From: Suillus spraguei
Taxonomy: Eukaryota; Basidiomycota; Agaricomycetes; Boletales; Suillaceae
Length of the DNA stretch: 64,000 nt
Direction of reading: 5' to 3'
Assembly (NCBI GenBank): GCA_016800925.1
Contig: JABCPU010000089.1
Location: forward strand, 124,001 to 188,000
The notes beneath the pieces are model-generated. The model had not been told where the DNA came from. It saw nothing but the letters and a program-made list of their open reading frames with translations, and searched no databases. Shown piece by piece: positions 45,232-55,909 of this stretch (position 1 is its first letter; every line of letters starts with the position of its first letter). Both the position numbers and the translations under genes were made by a program.

Positions 45232-45588
45232 TCACGTTGCGGTTGCAGTGCGGTACATACGAAGTGGTGATGTGACCAAGAATTGAGCGTCACAATCCTG
45301 GGTGCTGAATTTATTCTGTTCGAGCCTTCGAGGCGAAGTACGCTTGTCATTTCTGTAGCATTGAGGAGGGAACAAAAAACTTGGGTCAAACACAACGGTA
45401 CAATGACTCATTCTAAAGTCATATTTCTTGTAGTAACAGACATTCATTAATGCCATAATTCTGTGCACGAGAACCATTTGTGTACTAGCTGAACCCACAT
45501 AGTGATCACAAGTTCCATCATGGTCAGGTATGCGAATTCGCCGTGAGGGGTAAAGCATTGCCAGGAAACCCATTGTAAGCTCAGTCAA
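45232..45588 (-). CDS. Hypothetical protein, 118 residues, single exon
   Basis: Starts MTELTMGFLAMLYPSRRI and contains STQMVLVHRIMALMNVCYYK and VVFDPSFLFPPQCYRNDKR, with seven cysteines and no obvious signal peptide. No family is recognised. It is divergent from the MFS transporter, whose start is about 290 bp away. Frame length and composition are only moderately convincing. Confidence 0.3.
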   Translation of the reverse strand: MTELTMGFLAMLYPSRRIRIPDHDGTCDHYVGSASTQMVLVHRIMALMNVCYYKKYDFRMSHCTVVFDPSFLFPPQCYRNDKRTSPRRLEQNKFSTQDCDAQFLVTSPLRMYRTATAT

Positions 45589-45876
45589 ACATGATGTGAG
45601 TCAGACGTCCTTCCTTGCACATATAGAAAAAGCCTGCTAGAATCTCAATCTCTCCAAAAATAGTCTTCATAAGCTTACACATTCATGTGCTCACATGAGT
45701 ACAGTATACAATCGAGATCTTCGCTGGTGTCGAGATGCGTCATGTGTCTAATTCGTGTTGGTCATGGAGATACATCTTATAATGTGAAGCCATCCATCCA
45801 TTCTAACGGCCAACTTCCCCTTCGCTCCTGAATTGACAATCTGCTGTATTTGTTAACTTGATAATTTTCGGGTACG

Positions 45877-47883
45877 ATGCTGCCACTCCCACCACTCTCC
45901 CCGGCTGAAACGCACGTCAATGATGAACCCAAAAAACTTTCTGGCACTCGCAGACTGATTTTACTGTTTATGTTCTGTCTCGCTCAGTTCTTAGATTCCT
46001 TCAACAATTCAGCTCTCTTCTCCGCAATACCTGCACTCGAGGTATCCATGGGTATGACTGAAAGTCAATCCACTTGGATCATCAGTGCATTCCAGTTGAC
46101 TTTTGCATCTTTTCTGCTTATCGTGCGTGCTCGTCCTATTGATTCTGACCTTGGGCTTCAATGGATCGTTTAGAGCGGCCGCATCGCCGACGTATACAAC
46201 CCAAGTCAGTACTATGCCGTACCTGTCAGATAGTGTCATTAATGGGTTTACAGAAACTGCGTTCATCGCGGGTGTATCTGGTCTTGGTGTCATATCACTG
46301 TGTGCTGGATTTGTTAATGAGACCATTCCGATCATCGTTCTCAGAGCGTTGATTGGAATAGGTACGCTAGTCTGGCAACTGGAGGTTTTGGCTGACGAAA
46401 ATCGCTTCTTAGCTTCTTCAATGACAATCCCATCTGCCCTAACACTCCTGGTCAATGTATTTCCTGATCCGCTTGAACAAGCTCGTGCCATAGGGCTATT
46501 TGGAGGCTGCGGTTGCGTCGCTAATGGTGAGAATTCCACCTAGCCGATTACCCATGACTAGCTTCATGATTTCCCTCCGTAGTCCTCGGTCTCACCATTG
46601 GTGCAATGTTCGTCCAGTGGGCATCTTACCATTGGGTGTTCTGGTTTGTAGCCATCATAGCTGTGCCAGCGGCTCTGGCGTGTGTCATCATCATACCGCC
46701 AGAAATTTCTAACACCAGAGACAATATTGAGCCTGCAACAGCGAAATGGAAAGGTCTTGACATACTCGGTGTAAGCATCCTAACCGGTTTGTATTTTCAA
46801 CACACTCCAATTCGCATTGCTCACGAGCTCTGATAGTTGCCTTGATTTTGTTTATCTTCGCTGTGACATCTGGCTCTACAGACGGCTGGAAATCTGTAAC
46901 AGTACTGGTCCCACTTATTATATCAATCTTGATGGTGATCGGATTTTTCTACTGGGAAACAGTCATACCCGTGGACGCAGCCGCGATGTATGTTGTATGC
47001 TTGCACCTACCACTGACAATTAGCTGATCTTATACCAGACCACCCCGGACGTGGTTTTACCACAATTTTTCCGTTCTTTTTGCCGTCGCGCTCATCCCAT
47101 TCTTTTGGTGGAGCACAGTGTTCACGATTTTTACCACCCTGTGGCAAAACGTATTTGAGTGGTCGGCAATATCATCGGCTATACACATGTAAGGTCTTCA
47201 CTATCACTCCATGTTGTCCATCATTAAGACTGTTTCACTTACCAGGTTCCCTATTGGTGCCACAGCCCTTGCTATGAGTTTCACCGGACCGCTCTCTCGC
47301 ATCTTCAGTCCGAAATGGATTATTCTCACTGGCTTGTCCTTTTGCATGGTCGCGACTGTATTGCTGGCGCTTGGCGGGGGCTCTCAGGATTATTGGCCGT
47401 ACATATTCCCAGCGTTTTCTCTAGGAAGTGCGGGGGCTATGTTGATGTATACACACACAAAGTAAGTTTACACATGCTGGTTTCATGAATACGAACACAT
47501 TCTAATTGCTGTAATCACAGCATTGCTATTTTTCAAGCCGCACCTTCGTCTATGGCAGGCACAGTTGGTGCCATCTTTAATGGCGCCCTTCAATTTGGAT
47601 CAGCTATTGGCCTCGCTGGCGTCAGCTCGATAGAGACATCCGTGGAGGCCACCCATGGTGGCTCACATGAATATAGGGACGAGCCGCAGCATTTTGGTTC
47701 CTCTTTACACTCGTCTCTCTTCAATTCATTTCAGTATCGATATTCTATGACCGCAGTACAGATCACACACCCCAACCAGAACACATTAACCCCGAAAATA
47801 CTGCTCAGCGGAGCGCGCACTTCGACGAAAAGTTTAACGATGCGAAGATGACCATAATCGAAAAAGCAGGGATAGCAGTCTAG
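45877..47883 (+). CDS. Major facilitator superfamily transporter (DHA2-like drug/metabolite exporter), multi-exon
   Basis: Starts MLPLPPLSPAETHVNDEPKK, and the first membrane segment reads LILLFMFCLAQFLDSFNNSA. Splicing gives SGRIADVYNPK (motif A-like, G-x-x-[AS]-D), VLRALIGIASSMTIPSALTL, then IGLFGGCGCVANVLGLTIGA, the motif-C-like Gly-rich helix of antiporters. Further segments follow (WYF-rich helix at 46.6 kb, GATALAMSFTGPLSRIFSPK at 47.25 kb). The hydrophilic tail ends EKAGIAV at 47,883. Introns are 45-65 nt and no lesion was seen. Such transporters export toxic or secondary metabolites by proton antiport. Proximity to the peptide precursor and UstYa genes makes a role in product export possible but unproven. 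Confidence 0.8.
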
Positions 47884-48740
47884 GATCTTCGGATGGCTGT
47901 ATCCTTTAGACGACTCCATTGATGACACATTTCTTTCTTACTATTTTGTTAACGACTGTACGACCTACAGGGTAGGTGTGTTTTCATTGCATTATTAGAG
48001 GCAGGGCAGACTTCATGCTGTAATTTTTTGCTATACCATGAGTATATCAGTAGACTGTATTGCACATATATGAGAGACATACGATTGTTGTAGTGCAAAT
48101 GTAGTATGTATCACAGACAGGATTTGACGCCTGACCATAATCTCCCGTGTTTGATTACGATACCAGTCCCCACGGGTCGTTGGGTCACTGATGGGCCGCT
48201 TACGTCAGTCGTTAACTAATATTTGCAATTCTGCGAAAGCAGAAGTGCATTAGCGACTGGTACAACTTCTTGACTTTGACGACGGAACGTTCAGCTACTG
48301 GACAGCGTCGTTCGACGGACCTTTCGTCAATGTAGCTTATTGCTATTTCTATTGTTTATTGCTGCCTGCAACATCATGCGAGAATATTGGATCGTGGATA
48401 GTGATTTCAACCGTTCGGTAAACTGTGGCTTCATCGATAATTTGATATCACAGTGCCATGCATCTCCGAGGCCGTTTTAATTTCTCCCGGAGACTCACCA
48501 TACAACCATATCAAATCTGTTCTCAAGCTCTGTCATCCTCACGCAACTTGCTTGTCAGTGTTAGCATTACAGTGTTTGTTACAGCGCCTTTTACGTTACA
48601 TATTTCTCTAGACCAGTGGAGCATCGAAGCAAACAGTATACCTTTCCATTGTGCCTGCAGCTATCACACTATCTCGACTGTGGAGCGTTACAAGAACGAC
48701 CTTCACCTGGAATCGTCGTGGAACGATTGATGTAGCTGTC
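47884..48740. other. Intergenic region with a weak ORF
   Basis: The 90-codon plus-strand frame at 48,458-48,730 (MHLRGRFNFSRRLTIQ) has no recognisable family. GATTACGATACCAGTCCCCACG at 48.15 kb faintly resembles the start of the segmental duplication. Confidence 0.35.
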
Positions 48741-48911
48741 TTACACACCTACACAATTAAGTATGTGCGTAAGCATCTCTGTTCGGTCCGAATTATTGAG
48801 TGTCTGAAGGTAATTTACAAGGAGCCGTTCTTTGATTAAATCAGGCGCGAGCTGATCCAGTGTATCGAGAGAAGCATTGTAAATGGCTTGCATGATGGAA
48901 GATTGGTCCAT
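48741..48911 (-). CDS. Small hypothetical helical protein, 56 residues
   Basis: Reads MDQSSIMQAIYNASLDTLDQ, then LAPDLIKERLLVNYLQTLNN and ends ILNCVGV. Strongly helical and amphipathic by eye, with no signal peptide. No family recognised; it could be an exon of a larger gene. Confidence 0.25.
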   Translation of the reverse strand: MDQSSIMQAIYNASLDTLDQLAPDLIKERLLVNYLQTLNNSDRTEMLTHILNCVGV

Positions 48912-48965
48912 TGAATTTGCAGCCTGAGGTATAGTTCGCGTCAAAAAACAAGAAAATTATATTAT

Positions 48966-49248
48966 TTATTTTGCACTCAATCTGCCACGTCGAAAACACT
49001 CGTTTTCCGATCGGTCAGACATCACATTACTGTGAGCATCCGCTCGACATTCGAATTCCAACCCAGATTTACCAGTCCGTCTATCGATAGTTTCACTGAT
49101 GTGAATAGACTGGTGTCTCTTAAAATCCTCCCGTGTACCACGTAGTAGAGGCACTGGGAGGAGCAGGAGCAAGATGGGGAGGAGCAACGGCACCAGCAGC
49201 ACTAGCAGCAGAAAGAATTGCGAGGTAAACAATTTGAACGAGTTTCAT
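48966..49248 (-). pseudogene. Small secreted protein gene, signal peptide and C-terminus in different frames
   Basis: From 49,248 the frame reads MKLVQIVYLAILSAASAAGA (signal peptide) then VAPPHLAPAPPSASTTWYTG and stops. An overlapping frame continues TREDFKRHQSIHISETID, RTGKSGLEFECRADAHSNVM and ends CFRRGRLSAK at 48,966. The second part looks like the true mature protein, so a one-base lesion (or a missed intron) separates it from its signal. Promoter and signal match the gene at 40,676 (-). Confidence 0.5.
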
Positions 49249-49665
49249 GGTATCTGGTATATATATTATGCTTCAGTCCATGATGTGATTGTGTAAGGAG
49301 ACCATACCGACAAAAGTTTGATTCTGCAATATCTGCGACGCTGCTATGACAAAGTTTTAGGACAGCTATTATGTATTGGTTCAATGGAATGCGCATAGTG
49401 AAGCATAAGGGTGTCACTCACAACAGCAGGAGGTGTTCGTTTCTGAGGCTTTTTCGACTCAACCGTGGTGACTTTATACTTGTTCCTGTTGTTAAGACCG
49501 ATACGCCGTGTACTCGAAGAAGCTCTATAGTAGCTCCGAGTCACTGTGCATCATGCAGCTCTCAGTGGCCAGGCCATATAATCATCACCTTGGAGATGTG
49601 CACGCAAGGTTCAACTTGAAAAAGGTACACCAAATTAGTGATAATCAAATTGAGCCAGCGAGTCT

Positions 49666-50893
49666 TGGGTGAATAAGAAACAACTTCACAGCCACGTAGT
49701 GGAACAAGTTCTCACTATATAGTCACGTCGTGTAGTTCCGAAGGTTTATGTAAGCGCATCCGTGGGTCGATAGTTCTGCGCCAGTGCCATTCGTGCTTTC
49801 CTAAAGTGGTTGCAATGAGTGTAAGTATCGGACGCACGGACGATGACGCAACAGGTTCTGATTGGACACCCGCCACTCATCTAGCAGTAACCTCGCTCTT
49901 CCACGTTATTGTTTGTCCGTTTAGTGTTGCCGTCGGCCTTACACTTTTTGCAACAAATTTGCAACAATGTGGCAACCAAATTGCAACGTGCCATATCATC
50001 ATGGCAATTTCAAGAACGACTCTATTGTCAAAACCCATTTCAAAGGCCATTTTACCTTGAAGCCTTCAAGGTGTGTTCCGGGCGCTTCGTGGCTTTGGTC
50101 CAAGGTGTGATTCTCTACTGAATTTCCATCTGCCATCCGTGGTCTACAGCTGTTTTGGGTCACTAATCTGAACACACGATAGCGGGCCCTGCCACGAATG
50201 TGGCTCTGTGCGACTTATTATAACTAGTAGCCTTGCTCAGCGACAAGCAGGCTATGCAGATGACGGTCTGGTTCGAGACAACAGAGCAAATGATAAAATC
50301 GTCAGTACTGCTACCCTACTGTTTACTGACAAAGCTGGAGGTCCGGCGGAATCTCTAATACCCCCCCTTATGTACAATCAACTCCGAAGCCGCGGCTGTC
50401 TTATCTCTTCCTCGTAGCGTATCAACTAAACATCAAGTCACCATTACTCTCCGAAAGAGAGGATAGGATATTACCAACGCTGCCCGAGAACTTTCTTGCA
50501 CAGTACACAGGTATACGGAATAGAAGCCACATCTTTCCGAGTCACGGAAGCACATAAACACCTTAAGATTGACTTTCGCAAACCACAACCCGCAAGTGGC
50601 GGATGAGTGCAGTGCTCGACACTTAGCGAGAGTTAGGAATCGATGGAAATTGGTTCTTGCGATCAGATGATTGTGCGACAGCAATACATTTATTGAACTA
50701 ATTTGCACCATAACAAAGACAAGTTACAAGATACAGATAACTTCGAGCTTCTGGCCCTAGGCTGTCGCGGCGGTGGTGGTTTAGAAAGAGTGAGACTCCA
50801 AGAGGATGCTCGAGACATATCTTCAACAACACCTGCAACGTGAATATAGCATTCAAATTCAAGCCATAAGCAATTATCTTCGACATCACAGGA
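49666..50893. other. Intergenic region and 3' flank of the peptide precursor gene
   Basis: No gene supported. Frames at 49,806 and 50,208 (about 70-84 codons) are unlike known families. The last part is the 3' untranslated side of the precursor gene, and from about 50,880 it contains a further decayed repeat unit. Confidence 0.4.
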
Positions 50894-51971
50894 TTATTCG
50901 GCAACCATGTCTGTGCCACAATGCGCATCTCGTTAGACAAGATAGAAATGATTAAAAAAATGTAGAGACGTACACGAGTATGTCTTCTCGGCGCGTTCCT
51001 CGACATCACGAGATTCCTCAGCAACCATGTCTGTGCCACAACGCATCTCGTTAGACAAGATGCAAATAATAATAAAAACGCAGAGACATACATGAATATG
51101 TCTTCTCGGCGCGTTTCTCGACATCTACGTTATCAACCAGGTGAGTAGTCTGGGTGACACAATGAGACTATCACTAGATAATCACCTTGGGCATCAGAAG
51201 CGTCATCTGCAACCTGGTCTGATTGGTCTTGTTAGACATGGTGCAGATAAGATAAGCACGCTGAAACATACACGCGATATTCTTGCGACGCCCCTCGAAA
51301 TCTACGTCGTCAACCAGGTAAGTGGTCCACAACAAAATGAAGCCAGGACTGAAGAATCACCTTCGGGATCAGAGGAGTCTTTGGCCACAAGATCTAAATG
51401 ATCTTGTCAAACATGATGGAGATAGGACAAGTACGCAGGGACATACACGCAAACTTTTTTTGGTCGCGCTTCTCGACATCTGTATCACTCAACAAGGTCA
51501 ATAGTCCGCGTGACAATGAGACTAGCACTAGATAATCACCTTGAGCATCAGATGCGTCCTCGGCAACCAAATCTAAATGATCTTGTTAGACATGGTGCAA
51601 ACAGAATAAATACGCTGGAACATACACGCGAACTTCTTTTGGTCGCGTTGCTCAACATCTGTGTCGCTCAACAGGGTCAATAATCTACATGAAATGAGGT
51701 TAGCACCGAAGAACGACCTTTGGGATCAGAAGGGTCTTCGGCAATAAGATCTGAATGGTCTAGTGAGACATGGTGCAGACAGGATGAGCACGCTGGAACA
51801 TACACGCGAACTTCTTTTGGTCGCGCTTATCGACGCCTATATCATAAACCAGGTGAATAGTCCAAGAGAAAATGAGGCTAGCACTGAAGAATCACCTTTG
51901 GCGATGGGAGATGCCACCGTCATCTGTAGCAAAGTGATGGCGACAAAAATAAAAGACAAAGTGAGCTTCAT
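50894..51971 (-). CDS. Secreted repeat-peptide precursor with Kex2 sites (dikaritin/UstA-like RiPP precursor), 12 exons
   Basis: Exon 1 (51,896-51,971) encodes MKLTLSFIFVAITLLQMTVA, a signal peptide, then SPIAK. Eleven phase-1 introns (45-65 nt, most with donor GTATGT or GTGATT and acceptor AG) separate internal exons of 33 nt (one 30, one 57). Two exon types alternate: one reads like YLVAEDASDAQ, the other like DVEKRDQKKFA. Joined, they give 147 residues with repeats such as RDQKKFAYLVAEDASDAQDV. Most repeats begin at KR, QR, RR or ER, Kex2-type processing sites, and all carry Y-[LQM]-[VI]-A. The last repeats vary to AEKTYSYMVA and stop at 50,894 in a decayed unit. Signal peptide, acidic spacers and identical short cores match UstA-like precursors of fungal cyclic peptides. 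A UstYa homologue lies nearby. The core boundaries and the product are not known; a processed pheromone-like repeat protein is the main alternative. Confidence 0.8.
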
Positions 51972-52039
51972 GGTGGTTAGATGTAAGTAGCAGTGGTTAT
52001 TAGAGGATGTTGAGTGTACGATTGATGCAAGGAGTGAGG

Positions 52040-52047
52040 CTTTTATA
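52040..52047 (-). promoter_or_regulatory. TATA box of the peptide precursor gene
   Basis: Minus strand TATAAAAG about 70 bp before the ATG at 51,971, followed by a C/A-rich leader (ACATCTAACCACC) directly before the start, typical of highly expressed fungal genes. Confidence 0.6.
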
Positions 52048-53622
52048 ACTTTGGATAGCTCGATTATTTTACAGATTTACTCGCAGAAATACTCCTCGTA
52101 TGATTGTTTTGATGTGCATGTTGTGCTTAGGAAAAGGTTTCTTCCGTTCGCAATCTGTTCGTTCAATGCGCCACAAGGAGGCCTGTATTGTTCCCGGTTG
52201 CATCTTGATTACTCAGGCGAAACGTTCTTCCGTTGAACAGAAGGCAGGCTATAAGCTATAGCGAAGTTCATAGTGAGAGTAGAAGTGACTCGGAGTCTTG
52301 TTCAACAATTTCGTCAGGTTATCGCCCTAGATTGATCAAAAAGAACCACAGGGACATATCGCTGCGAGGAGTTTAGTAGGGGCGGACGACACTTGCCCTC
52401 ACTGGATGTGCTCTCCATGTAGGATATAATTATCGAGTCAAATCAGAGTCCGTGTCCTAGAGCATTTGAGCCAAAGCAATTCGGCAAATCACCAGTAGGT
52501 AAGTACCTTGCTGCCGGCAAACTAGTTGGAGACCCCAACGAATTGCACTGTCACGTTCCTTCCTGAGAAAGAGAAGATTGATCAGCTATAACTCGAAGAT
52601 AACTGGCAGTCGCAGATACCAACGCGGTTCTCGTGTGGTAAAAAAGTGACTGTTAGCGTCAAGGTTTAAACTGCAATGAATGTAAACTTGAATTCGGGCA
52701 ATTATTCTCAAGTCCTGCCCTGAGTGAGTGCAGCTGTATTGAGCACGGGTTTGGAATGTCAGTCTTGCGTAGCTATCGACCTGATGGAGATAGGATAGCG
52801 AATTTGTTTAAGGCTTAACATTATACATGATCACGAAGGACGAATCATGTACAAGTCTTGTTTTGACGCATTGTGTGTGGTAAGAGTGCACGAAGGCATA
52901 AGATTGCCGGCAGCCGGGACAATCCGTTTGCTAGCCTCTAAATCTAAATTAGGGTTTCAAACTCAGCCAGGCTTGAGGATCTACACTTGTAATAGTTCAA
53001 CTGCTGATCGATTCAAACATTAAGTACTTATATTAACTCGCTCGACCATTTTGACAACAGTTTCAGTGAGGAAGCCGAAGTACTACACCTCGAAGATGTT
53101 TTCTGAAAAGTAGACGCAACCACTTTGGAGGGCCCTGACTAGGTACAGGAATTTGCTCCTCAAGGGACTAACGGCAGAACCATCAAGTACTCCCTGCGAT
53201 TGAGTTCTACATCTACCGGGGCATCCAGTTCAGAATGATCAAACCGGCGGCCCGTTGGCAGAATTCCCAAGTTCTGCCATCAAAACTAATCCAATCACCG
53301 GTGGAGTATAGTAGCCCTGGACATACATGATATCATTTAGAATCAGCATTTATTTTGTCCGATTATGCGAACATCGGATGCTCAGTTAGATGGAAGCTTT
53401 TGTTCAGGAGTCGAGGCAACAGATCGGTGTCGAAAGTCCGGCGGTTTGTTCAACCAAGTACAACCCACATGGCTTCTCCTGGCGTGCATAATAAAACAAA
53501 GCAATGCGACGCGGAGTTGTGACGCGTTGACTTTCACGCCTGCAAGCAGCAGCTCAAGTTATAGCTCTCAATACTTATATTTAGTGACCTAGACTTTTCT
53601 CTCACTGGAAGCACGTCCAGCA
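52048..53622. other. Shared upstream region of the precursor and UstYa-like genes
   Basis: About 1.6 kb between divergently transcribed genes, so both promoters must lie here. No coding sequence was recognised; the 75-codon frame at 53,365 is not protein-like. Confidence 0.45.
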
Positions 53623-54350
53623 ATGCTTTACAGTCTCAAGCTTCGACTCTCAGACATACTGCTCATATCTGGACCTACTGCTTTTGCTATTAGCATCATT
53701 TTGAATATCCTCACTATCCTGCGCTTGCAACACAAGCCGGTCGATGATAGACAGTACAGTATGTCCGGTCGTATCTACTGACAGCTACAAGACCTCATCT
53801 CACTCGATATTTTTGATTCAGCTTACATCGGTGATGATTATCCGATCGAATTACCCCTCGACTTGGAGATCGTCGCATTAACGTTCGAAGACTCCAAGTA
53901 TTACAGTACATCGGGGCTCTCGGCATGGTCGGAGTGGGACTTGCTTGATCATTTTCCAAAAGGCCACGGGTTCGTGCGTCTGGGACCAAATGGTAAGCAA
54001 TCATTCACCCCATTGTGTCAATACATGAGTCAGACGCTTGCCGTTTTCATATTCTATCAGGGCGACTGTTTGGTGTCTCGATGTTTCACCAGATTCACTG
54101 TCTACAGATGATCCGGCTAGCCCTTATTAACGGGCCCAATGACCATAGTGGCCACTGCCTTAACTTCTTACGACAGGCCATTCTTTGCAATTCTGATACT
54201 ACCCTTGATCCAGTCTACATCAATGGATCAATGTCTGGCACAAATGGCTTGGGTGTGACACATATATGTCGAGATTGGTCGCAGGTTTATGCATACACTG
54301 AGGAGAATCAGAGGGGCCCTGCGTGGGCAGAGCACAAGACAAAGATGTAA
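53623..54350 (+). CDS. UstYa-type DUF3328 oxidase, 198 residues, 3 exons
   Basis: Starts MLYSLKLRLSDILLISGPTA with a membrane anchor at about residues 10-32. Two introns (53,759-53,821 and 53,993-54,060) are GT-AG and keep frame. Exon 2 reads YIGDDYPIELPLDLEIVALT and ends GFVRLGPN. Exon 3 contains MFHQIHCLQ (HxxHC, residues 112-116) and DHSGHCLNFLRQAILC (second HxxHC, 131-135), then HICRDWSQVYAYTEEN near the end. Both HxxHC motifs are the hallmark of UstYa/UstYb proteins, which oxidatively cyclise Tyr-containing RiPP cores in ustiloxin, asperipin and phomopsin pathways. No lesion was seen. It is divergent from the repeat-peptide precursor 1.65 kb away. Related DUF3328 proteins also act in cyclochlorotine synthesis, so a different substrate remains possible. 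Confidence 0.9.
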
Positions 54351-54769
54351 TCATAATGCGAAGTGGGAGGATCTGATCTCGCATCGATGATGGATGGGAT
54401 GAGCACGGTAAATACTTAATTACGTATATATCTCAGTTGCCAATCAAAGCGGTGGCCGAGCCCCAAGGGTGTTCAATGTTGAAGATTGATCTGAATAACT
54501 GGCTGAGTACCAAGCCAGCACTTTTTTGCACCGTAATTATATCATTGAGGTCTTGGTCATTGCCTTGGTGCTTGAAGCGGATGTTAAATGCAGCTTATTT
54601 AATGGAAGGCCACTGCACTGAACTTAGTTGGACTGGGGTGAGTATTGAGTATAAACTGATCGATCGCGAGGATCTATCAGAGTTGTTCAGAGTGATGGGA
54701 TGCATGGAAGCTGTCACACCAGTCATGGAAGACACAAATGCAACACAATATGTCAGTGCTAGTGATGTT

Positions 54770-54895
54770 CCGGCCTGGCTTCACCTGAAAGCCGCGGCTT
54801 TGGCCTGGCTTCAGACGGCTCCGGCTTTGAAGAACTGCAGGCCGGGCTAAAGCCGTCAATAACGGCTTGGCTTTGGCCTGGCTCGGCCTGATCTG
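54770..54895. repeat. GC-rich palindromic minisatellite (GGCCTGGCTT motif)
   Basis: GGCCTGGCTT(C/T) or close variants recur about four times, mixed with the perfect palindrome AAAGCCGCGGCTTT and the inverted repeat AAGCCGT-CAATA-ACGGCTT. The surrounding frames are not convincing genes. Confidence 0.6.
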
Positions 54896-55214
54896 CGACC
54901 CAATAGAGGTATCAAATAGCGATGGGTAGTGGCGGTAGCAAGAATGTGAATCGGGTCGTGGTAACCGAGGGCGATGAAAAGGTGCCTGTCTGACTGTCAG
55001 AGGTTCGCCGTTATCCTCAGAAAGTAAATATGAAGGGTGTGCCGCAAAAATGGCTGAGGTAGGCGTTGAGGTTACCAGCAAGTGAGAGCAGCGAGTGGGA
55101 GAGCGAGAGCAGCGAGTGATAAGCTGCAAACAGTGAGCAACGGCTTCGATCAGCATGGATCGAACTCGAGGGAAGATCGACACACTCACAAGCTATGAAC
55201 AGTGTGCAAGGCCT

Positions 55215-55600
55215 TCGATCAAAAGAAACTATCGATGAGTGAACATCAAGGTGTGTTTCGATAGAAAAAACATCGTCATCGATCCCGCACAGTCCAAGAG
55301 AAGTAGATTTTAACTCTGCTGTAGCAACCACCAGGCTAAGTCAGTTACAGTGAATTTCTAAAGGAACTATCAATGACTGAATATCAAGGTTTGTTTCGAT
55401 AGAAAAAAACCTCGGCGTCAGCAGGTTTCGATCCTGCACAGTCCAAGAGAAACAGATTTTGATTCTGTTGTAGCAACCATCTGGCTAAGACCAATTATAG
55501 TGAGCTTCCAAAGCAGCCATCCATGAATCAATGCCAACGTGTGTTCCGATAGAAAAAAATCGTAGTTCAGCAATTTCGAACATGACTGGCCAGGCTAACT
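55215..55600 (-). repeat. Three tandem tRNA-like (Pol III-type) units with oligo-T ends
   Basis: On the minus strand each unit contains an A-box-like TTAGCCTGGTGG or TTAGCCAGATGG. The middle unit has an anticodon-like hairpin (ACAGA-ATCAAAA-TCTGT) and a T-arm-like hairpin (GCAGG-ATCGAAA-CCTGC) overlapping a B box; it then runs into TTTTTTT, a Pol III terminator, followed by a shared CTATCG(A/G)AACA tail. The outer units keep the same order with more decay; the unit at about 55,530-55,600 has lost the anticodon arm. Acceptor stems do not pair, so these are not functional tRNA genes. Origin as a SINE or amplified tRNA pseudogene is inference. Confidence 0.5.
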
Positions 55601-55909
55601 CTTCCACTTGCTGAATCACGAGACTTCCTAAGTTGAAAAATTATGGGGCCCCCAAAAAAGATGAATGGACAATCATCAGTGAACTCATGAAGAAAGTACA
55701 AGGCCATATATCACGATATAGTACATAATCACAAGAACCAGCGTAATTCTGCTATCGACAACCACATTGTTATGTTTGGCCTTATCAAGGAAAGAAGCTT
55801 CCCTGATTTTCTTACAAAATTTTATGATTGAGAAAAGGTCCTGATTTCACTCAAACTCGCGGTTGAAGTGAAGGTGTGGCGGAAGTCGACAGTTGAGCTA
55901 GACTAATCA

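Noticed and set aside
51141..51990. Plus-strand ORFs of 60-86 codons and a plain 180-bp tandem repeat
   Set aside because: The minus strand gives a consistent 12-exon gene with a signal peptide; the plus-strand frames carry no shared motif.
54437..55189. Opposing ORFs of 137 and 170 codons
   Set aside because: They overlap the palindromic GGCCTGGCTT repeats and tRNA-like units, have no family signature and no splice partners.
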